A DNA stretch of 6,137 bases from an uncultured Chlorobiota bacterium. Its GTDB lineage: Bacteria > Bacteroidota > Bacteroidia > Bacteroidales > JAADGE01. Location of the stretch: contig CAMZKQ010000105.1 in the NCBI GenBank assembly GCA_947311265.1, forward strand, positions 1 through 6,137, written 5' to 3'. The position numbers were made by a program, and so were the translations under genes. The notes below the pieces were generated by a model. It was not told the DNA's origin, ran no database searches, and saw only the letters and a program-made list of their open reading frames with translations. Position 1 is the stretch's first letter, and each line of letters begins with the position of its first letter. This document shows positions 1 through 3,390 of the stretch, piece by piece.

Positions 1-198
1 ATCTAATGCTAGGTGCTGCAGTATTGGGATTGCAAAAGCGGCAGTTTTTCCTGTTCCTGTTTGGGCACAGCCCAATAAATCTTCCCGATTAAGTAGAATG
101 GGAATGGATTGTTCTTGAATTGGTGTTGGGTGGGTGTAGCCTTTTTTTTCTAGGGCTTTTAGTATGGGAGCAATTACTCCTAATTCTTTAAATGTCAT
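1..198 (-). CDS. DEAD-box ATP-dependent RNA helicase, N-terminal 66 residues (partial)
   Basis: The reverse strand gives an ATG at 198-196 and 66 open codons running off the left edge of the window. The visible part has the DEAD-box landmarks in order: an upstream Phe at residue 3, the Q motif GYTHPTPIQEQ (20-30) that reads the adenine of ATP, and motif I (Walker A) AQTGTGKT (45-52) that grips the phosphates. The DEAD motif and the second RecA domain lie outside the window. DEAD-box proteins unwind short RNA duplexes in the cytoplasm, in ribosome assembly and RNA decay. The very short N-terminus before the Q motif fits the RhlE-like group common in Bacteroidota, but the subgroup cannot be fixed without the C-terminus. 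There is no Shine-Dalgarno sequence, and a small hairpin lies 13 bases upstream of the start. The gene follows the DnaJ gene on the same strand after a 342-base gap. Confidence 0.93.
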   Translation of the reverse strand, partial: MTFKELGVIAPILKALEKKGYTHPTPIQEQSIPILLNREDLLGCAQTGTGKTAAFAIPILQHLALD

Positions 199-211
199 AT
201 TTATATTATAA

Positions 212-229
212 AAACTCTTCATAGAGTTT
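212..229 (-). promoter_or_regulatory. Small hairpin just upstream of the helicase start codon
   Basis: This is a perfect 7-bp inverted repeat, AAACTCT / AGAGTTT, around a 4-base loop (219-222). In the minus-strand transcript it ends 13 bases before the helicase ATG, where it could affect ribosome loading. It has no following U-run of the kind a terminator needs: the bases after it are TTATAATATAAAT. The stem is AT-rich and therefore weak at normal temperature. The pairing is visible, the role is inferred. Confidence 0.4.
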
Positions 230-251
230 ACTGTGTTCTTTGTATTGAATA

Positions 252-388
252 ATGAGTGCGTCCGGTCTAAAAACTAAAAAAAGAGTAATTAGCTGCCTTA
301 CGAGTGGTATAACCAATTGGTTTTTAGTTAATAAGATAAACCATTTTTGCAAAACCACTCGAAGGTTTCCTTTTCAGACCAGACTCAT
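252..388 (-). promoter_or_regulatory. Candidate structured 5' leader element of the helicase mRNA
   Basis: On the minus strand this stretch folds into a nested stem. The outer helix pairs AUGAGU plus CUGGUCUGAAAA (388-371) with UUUUUAGACCGG (273-262) and ACUCAU (257-252), with a 4-base bulge ACGC. The inner helix pairs CCUUCGAGUGGU (365-354) with ACCACUCGUAAGG (308-296), with one bulged base. A possible apical stem pairs UGGUUU (343-338) with AAACCA (323-318). The two imperfect positions of the outer helix are U.G and G.U on the minus strand but C.A and A.C on the plus strand. This favours a minus-strand RNA, matching the -7 box at 516-523 and the helicase gene. Long regulatory leaders are known for other DEAD-box helicase genes such as E. 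coli csdA. A MITE-like relic with terminal inverted repeats is the main alternative. No match to a named RNA family was recognised. Confidence 0.42.
266..285. repeat. Direct repeat copy 1 (A-rich, 20 bases)
   Basis: The plus strand reads TCT-A5-CT-A7-GAG here. The same pattern, TCT-A4-CT-A6-GAG, recurs at 396-413, differing only by one A lost from each A-run. This copy overlaps the 3' strand of the outer stem of the candidate leader structure. A-runs recur by chance in AT-rich DNA, but the ordered TCT, CT and GAG landmarks make chance less likely. Confidence 0.5.
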
Positions 389-395
389 AAGTTAA

Positions 396-413
396 TCTAA
401 AACTAAAAAAGAG
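396..413. repeat. Direct repeat copy 2 (A-rich, 18 bases)
   Basis: This is the second copy of the A-rich repeat at 266-285, 130 bases further right and two A residues shorter. In the minus-strand transcript it comes first and lies just 5' of the outer stem. Its UUUUAGA could pair with UCUGAAAA of the 5' strand of that stem, so it could compete with copy 1 for the same partner. Confidence 0.45.
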
Positions 414-515
414 GAATATATTACGAAAGGGTAAATTTTTAATTGCCCTTATTGGAATTGGCATATATTTAACCTTTGCCTTTTTAGTGCGTATTCAATA
501 ATACAAAAGTAAACG

Positions 516-523
516 CAAAGGTA
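516..523 (-). promoter_or_regulatory. Candidate Bacteroidota -7 box for the helicase gene
   Basis: The minus strand reads TACCTTTG followed by CG, an exact match to the Bacteroidota primary-sigma -7 consensus TAnnTTTG. A good -33 TTG at the usual 19-20 base spacing is not visible (that position falls at the DnaJ stop codon), so the call rests on the -7 box alone. Transcription would start near 507-509 and run about 310 bases before the helicase ATG. No terminator was found between the DnaJ gene and this box, so read-through from DnaJ is also possible. Confidence 0.5.
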
Positions 524-540
524 GTAATAATTTTGTAAAC

Positions 541-1413
541 TTATTTTTTAGCGTCCGAAATATTTTTTAGAGTTTTGAAAAGTTCAATTTCTTTTGGGCT
601 AAGCTGTTCTGGCAACTTATACTTAATGGTCAGATATAAATCGCCAAAAGTAGAGGGGTTTTTATAATGTGGCATACCCAGCCCTTTCAAGCGTATGGCT
701 TTTCCGGATTGTACATTCTTTGGGATTGTAATTTTCATTACTCCCTTTAGCGTGTTAATATTTATTTTGTTGCCCAAAATTACTGAATAGAGGTCGGTAG
801 TTGCGGTACAGAATAAATCGGCTTTGCTACGGCTAAAAATGGGGTGTGGTGCGACTACGATTCGGACAAATAGGTCGCCATTTTTCCCACCATACTTACT
901 GGCTTTCCCTTTGCCGGGGATACGCAAAATTTGCTCGTCTTCTACTCCGGGTTTAATTTTTATTCTTAGCTTTTGTCCTGCCACTGTTAATATCCGAGCA
1001 GAGCCTATATAGGCTTCTTGTAAATCAATGGTAATTTTGCCTCTAATGTCTTCGCCTTTAAAGTAAGCGTGGTTGGTTTTACCCTCTCTATTTTTACGGA
1101 AAAACTGGTTAAAAAAGTCAGAAAACTCTTCTTCTGTATTTGTATAAGTATTAGAGCTGGGTTTTGAATTATAGGTATAGTTTGTTCTTTTAGTACTGGT
1201 GGCACTAAAATCATCAAATTTCTGCCGTTTTGTTGCATCAGAAAGCACATCGTAAGCTTCTGCAATTGCTTTAAACTTTTCTTCTGCTTTTTTATTGCCT
1301 TGGTTTTTATCGGGGTGCCATTTTTTTGCCAGTTTCCTGTATTTTTTTTTTATTTCGGCTTCGGTAGCAGTGCGTTTTAGTCCTAATATTTTATAGTAGT
1401 TTTTGTATTGCAA
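541..1413 (-). CDS. cbpA: DnaJ/Hsp40 co-chaperone, CbpA type (J domain plus C-terminal substrate-binding domains, no zinc finger)
   Basis: This 290-residue protein belongs to the Hsp40 family, which delivers unfolded clients to DnaK and stimulates its ATPase in the cytoplasm. The J domain spans about residues 4-68, with the essential HPD triad at 33-35 (KWHPDKN). A Ser/Thr/Asn-rich linker (about 71-115) replaces a Gly/Phe-rich one and ends in FSDFFNQFF (97-105). C-terminal domains I and II follow (about 118-275), with GVEDEQILRIPGKG (156-169), DLFVRI (180-185) and SGKAIRLKGLGMP (236-248). The Cys-rich zinc finger of true DnaJ is absent, so this is the CbpA class; E. coli CbpA is about 306 residues, close to this length. 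The start is a TTG (1413-1411). No in-frame ATG lies upstream before a stop, and the resulting MQYKNYYKILG lines up with the usual family N-terminus. There is no Shine-Dalgarno sequence. The gene follows the tRNA-Phe terminator and is probably its own transcription unit. Confidence 0.93.
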   Translation of the reverse strand: MQYKNYYKILGLKRTATEAEIKKKYRKLAKKWHPDKNQGNKKAEEKFKAIAEAYDVLSDATKRQKFDDFSATSTKRTNYTYNSKPSSNTYTNTEEEFSDFFNQFFRKNREGKTNHAYFKGEDIRGKITIDLQEAYIGSARILTVAGQKLRIKIKPGVEDEQILRIPGKGKASKYGGKNGDLFVRIVVAPHPIFSRSKADLFCTATTDLYSVILGNKININTLKGVMKITIPKNVQSGKAIRLKGLGMPHYKNPSTFGDLYLTIKYKLPEQLSPKEIELFKTLKNISDAKK

Positions 1414-1457
1414 TGGTGTAATATTTGTTTTTAGTAATCAATTTTGAGAATGAAATG

Positions 1458-1486
1458 TAAAGTTATTATAAAAATATTAAAAAACT
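1458..1486 (-). promoter_or_regulatory. Weak candidate promoter for the DnaJ gene
   Basis: The minus strand has TAACTTTA (1465-1458), one mismatch from TAnnTTTG, with AGTTTT (1486-1481) about 18 bases upstream as a poor -33 box. It lies about 45 bases before the TTG start and downstream of the tRNA terminator, the expected place. The surrounding DNA is very AT-rich, so chance matches are likely. Confidence 0.3.
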
Positions 1487-1537
1487 AGTTATTTTTTAGT
1501 CTAAATTATAAACCTCTTTTTTACTTAGAAATTTAAC

Positions 1538-1572
1538 AAAAAAAAAGGATTAAGTTAAAACTTAATCCTTTT
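1538..1572 (-). terminator. Intrinsic terminator of the tRNA-Phe gene
   Basis: This is a perfect 12-bp inverted repeat, AAAAGGATTAAG (1543-1554) and CTTAATCCTTTT (1561-1572), around a 6-base loop. Read on the minus strand, the hairpin is followed by a run of nine U residues (1546-1538, partly within the stem). It begins 8 bases after the tRNA 3' end. It would also stop any transcript coming from yaaA before it reaches the DnaJ gene. On the plus strand there is no comparable U-run beyond the final TTTT of the stem, so the direction is clear. Confidence 0.85.
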
Positions 1573-1580
1573 AAAATAAG

Positions 1581-1653
<73 letters not shown>

Positions 1654-1670
1654 GTTTCATTTTGCGATTG

Positions 1671-1700
1671 CAAAGATAAACTATTTTTATTGCCCTGCAA
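1671..1700 (-). promoter_or_regulatory. Promoter of the tRNA-Phe gene
   Basis: The minus strand has TTG (1700-1698), 19 bases, then TATCTTTG (1678-1671), matching the Bacteroidota pattern TTG-N19-TAnnTTTG. The -7 box ends 17 bases before the first tRNA base, leaving room for a short 5' leader removed by RNase P. It lies in the 61-base gap between yaaA and the tRNA, so the tRNA need not depend on yaaA transcription. Confidence 0.75.
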
Positions 1701-1714
1701 AACAAAAAAAGAAA

Positions 1715-2479
1715 TTATCTGATAAAAACCATATCATTCCCGCTCGACATGTCTTGGCTATAAATGTAACCTCCTGAATTAAAGGCTTTAATATCATTAT
1801 AATTTTTTAAATTATTTTGCAGAATAAATCGTGTCATCATGCCCCGTGCTTTTTTTGCATAAAAACTAATCACTTTATAAGTCCCATTTTTATTGTCTTT
1901 AAATATAGGTGTAATTATTTGTGCATTTAGCTCTTTTTTCTTTACGGCTTTAAAATACTCGTTCGATGCTAGGTTAATTAGCACTTTACTTTTTATTTCG
2001 CTTAGCGAAATATTTAGCTCATCAGTAATTTTACTGCCCCAAAATTCGTATAAATTTTTGCCCCTCTCGTTACTTAGTTTTGTCCCCATTTCTAGCCGAT
2101 AAGGCTGAATTAAATCCAGCGGACGAAGCAAACCATACAACCCCGAGAGTATCCTCAACTGCTTTTGAGCCGTCTTAAAATCTTTCGGCGAAAAAGTATC
2201 CGCATCTATGCCAGTATAAACATCGCCCCGAAAGGCCAGCAAGGCTTGCTTTGCATTCTTGGGACTAAAAGGCAAACTCCAATTCAAATTTCTTTCGGTA
2301 TTCAAATTTGATAGCTTTTCGCTAATATTCATTAACTTAGAGAGTGCCGAAGGAGTTAATTTTTGCAGTTCCTTTATCAATAAGGGCGATTCTTTTAACA
2401 AAACAGCTGTTGAAAATTCGGAACAAACTGGCGGATTTTCAAAATCTAAGGATTTTGCAGGGGATATAATAATTAGCAT
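1715..2479 (-). CDS. yaaA: Peroxide stress protein YaaA (DUF328/UPF0246 family)
   Basis: This 254-residue protein matches the YaaA family along its full length (E. coli YaaA is about 258 residues). Recognised family segments are the N-terminal MLIIISPAKSLDF, AFRGDVYTGIDADTF (82-96), RILSGLYGLLRPLDLIQPYR (109-128), NLASNEYFKAV (169-179) and KKARGMMTRFI (209-219). The usual C-terminal end, GGYIYS...DMVFIR, is intact. In E. coli, YaaA is induced by OxyR and lowers free intracellular iron during hydrogen peroxide stress, limiting Fenton damage; it also binds DNA. That role here is by homology only. The ATG at 2479-2477 is the natural start because the family begins MLIIISPAKS. There is no Shine-Dalgarno sequence. 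The gene diverges from the secreted-protein gene and has a good promoter match at 2529-2558 with a hairpin in the leader. I see no terminator before the tRNA promoter, so transcripts may run into tRNA-Phe. Confidence 0.96.
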   Translation of the reverse strand: MLIIISPAKSLDFENPPVCSEFSTAVLLKESPLLIKELQKLTPSALSKLMNISEKLSNLNTERNLNWSLPFSPKNAKQALLAFRGDVYTGIDADTFSPKDFKTAQKQLRILSGLYGLLRPLDLIQPYRLEMGTKLSNERGKNLYEFWGSKITDELNISLSEIKSKVLINLASNEYFKAVKKKELNAQIITPIFKDNKNGTYKVISFYAKKARGMMTRFILQNNLKNYNDIKAFNSGGYIYSQDMSSGNDMVFIR

Positions 2480-2504
2480 TATTTTCGAGTTAAAGTAAAT
2501 TATC

Positions 2505-2523
2505 TAAGCCTTGATAAGGCTTA
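2505..2523. promoter_or_regulatory. Perfect hairpin at the predicted 5' end of the yaaA mRNA
   Basis: TAAGCCTT and AAGGCTTA form a perfect 8-bp inverted repeat around GAT. Counting from the yaaA -7 box at 2536-2529, transcription should begin near 2522, which places this stem-loop at the extreme 5' end of the yaaA mRNA. A 5'-terminal stem usually protects against pyrophosphate removal and RNase E-type decay. As DNA it could instead be a binding site for a dimeric regulator just downstream of the promoter. No U-run follows on either strand, so it is not a terminator. Confidence 0.5.
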
Positions 2524-2528
2524 CTAAT

Positions 2529-2558
2529 CAAAGGTATAAAATAGATTGTGTTACTCAA
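2529..2558 (-). promoter_or_regulatory. Promoter of yaaA
   Basis: The minus strand has TTTG ending at 2556 (TTG 2558-2556), 19 bases, then TACCTTTG (2536-2529), an exact match to the Bacteroidota TTG-N19-TAnnTTTG pattern. It lies about 50 bases upstream of the yaaA ATG. Its -33 end overlaps the promoter for the rightward gene. Confidence 0.75.
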
Positions 2559-2576
2559 ACTTTATTTCTATTTTTG
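2546..2576 (+). promoter_or_regulatory. Promoter of the secreted-protein gene at 2604
   Basis: TTG (2546-2548), 20 bases, then TATTTTTG (2569-2576) match the Bacteroidota promoter pattern. The start site would be near 2582, leaving a leader of about 20 bases before the ATG at 2604. The -33 region overlaps that of the yaaA promoter on the other strand, so the two may compete for RNA polymerase. Confidence 0.72.
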
Positions 2577-2603
2577 TAAAATAATTATCAAAGTTTCAAT
2601 ACT

Positions 2604-3302
2604 ATGAGAAAGCTAATTTTAAGTCTTTTTTTTATGACCATTTTTATTTGCTCTGCGTTTGCCCAGCAAAAAAAGTTTGTGCATTTAAAAAATGGAAGTA
2701 TTATTTATGGAGCTATCCTAGAAGAACACCCAGATAGTATCGTAAAAATATTGAGCAATAAAAACCTCTGGGTTTTTAAAATGCAGGAGGTGGAAAAAAT
2801 AACAGTAAAAAACGAACACTACTACCTTGCCGATAAAGAAGGGGGACGAGCCTACCTAGGACTAATGACTACTTTGGACGGCATTGATGCCTCGTTTGCT
2901 TTGGGTTACCGATTTAAAAAACGATATACAGCAGGGCTTGGTGTCGGGCTTGGAATGCTAGATGATGATATTTATATCCCTATTTACACCATGTTTCAGG
3001 CAGATTTTGATAATCAAAAGAAAACGCCTTTTATCTACCTAAATACTGGCTACTCATTTGTACCGACCTCATCATCTTGGTGGCGAGAAGATTACAAGGC
3101 TTATGGTTTTCTTTTTCAAGCTGGCTTGGGGTATAAAATTCGTTTTGTAAGGTTTAATGGTATTAACCTAAAACTCGGCTACCGAATGCAGGCACTTTAC
3201 GAAAGCTACACCACCACTAACTGGCAAAGTACAAACCCTATAAAAATAAACAAAAAAACCTACATGCACCGTATGGAGTTTGGCATAAACTTTACCATTT
3301 AA
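2604..3302 (+). CDS. Secreted, probably outer-membrane beta-barrel protein of unknown function
   Basis: I do not recognise a named family for this 232-residue protein. It opens with a clear Sec signal peptide: MRK, a hydrophobic core (residues 4-17) and an AFA|Q cleavage site after residue 20. Cys16 lies in the core and is not in a lipobox, so it is not a lipoprotein. A soluble head follows (about 24-75), with LKNGSIIYGAILEEHPDSI (27-45), like the short beta-rich heads that precede small barrels in Bacteroidota. From about residue 83 there are alternating, aromatic- and Gly-rich strands typical of an outer-membrane barrel, for example ASFALGYRF (96-104), YTAGLGVGLGML (108-119), FIYLNTGYSF (143-152), LFQAGLGYKI (170-179) and INLKLGYRM (187-195). 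The last strand, MEFGINFTI, ends the protein as barrels do, though in Ile rather than Phe. The ATG is preceded by a good promoter. leuS follows after 88 bases with its own promoter candidate, so operon linkage is not required. Confidence 0.85.
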   Translation: MRKLILSLFFMTIFICSAFAQQKKFVHLKNGSIIYGAILEEHPDSIVKILSNKNLWVFKMQEVEKITVKNEHYYLADKEGGRAYLGLMTTLDGIDASFALGYRFKKRYTAGLGVGLGMLDDDIYIPIYTMFQADFDNQKKTPFIYLNTGYSFVPTSSSWWREDYKAYGFLFQAGLGYKIRFVRFNGINLKLGYRMQALYESYTTTNWQSTNPIKINKKTYMHRMEFGINFTI

Positions 3303-3320
3303 AGGTTTTGAAAAAAAGAA

Positions 3321-3350
3321 GTTAATTAATTCTTAAAAATTATAAATTTG
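3321..3350 (+). promoter_or_regulatory. Candidate promoter of leuS
   Basis: TAAATTTG (3343-3350) is an exact -7 TAnnTTTG box, placing a start site near 3357 and a leader of about 34 bases before the leuS ATG. The -33 position has only GTT (3321-3323) at a 19-base spacing, so the upstream element is weak. No T-box or other aminoacyl-tRNA-sensing leader fits in the short gap. Confidence 0.5.
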
Positions 3351-3390
3351 TACGATTTACCTATCGACAAAAATATCATAAAATATAAAC

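Noticed and set aside
252..395. 47-codon plus-strand open frame starting at ATG 252, in the gap right of the helicase
   Set aside because: No Shine-Dalgarno sequence or promoter match precedes it, the peptide has no recognisable domain, and the frame coincides with the nested inverted repeats, which explain the sequence better.
427..450. Inverted repeat AAGGG...CCCTT as a possible terminator after the DnaJ gene
   Set aside because: The stem is only 5 perfect pairs plus weak extensions around a large loop, has no U-run in the minus-strand direction, and lies downstream of the candidate helicase -7 box.
391..501. Plus-strand open frame whose end would encode a hydrophobic helix (LIALIGIGIYLTFAFLV) followed by a stop
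   Set aside because: It looks like a single membrane segment with positive flanks, but there is no ATG, GTG or TTG start in frame after the stop at 388-390, and it overlaps the A-rich repeat. It could be a relic of a tiny membrane protein; not supported as a gene.
528..535. Plus-strand TAATTTTG as a -7 box for an antisense RNA into the DnaJ gene
   Set aside because: It matches TAnnTTTG, but there is no -33 element and such matches are frequent in DNA this rich in A and T.
824..1265. Open frames of 62 and 86 codons inside the DnaJ gene
   Set aside because: Out-of-frame shadows of a well-conserved coding region; no family resemblance and no start signals.
1893..2498. Plus-strand open frames of 69 and 79 codons opposite yaaA
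   Set aside because: Antisense shadows of a full-length conserved gene.
3303..3390. T-box or leucine-responsive leader ahead of leuS
   Set aside because: The gap is only 88 bases and has no T-box consensus, leader peptide with Leu codons, or terminator hairpin.
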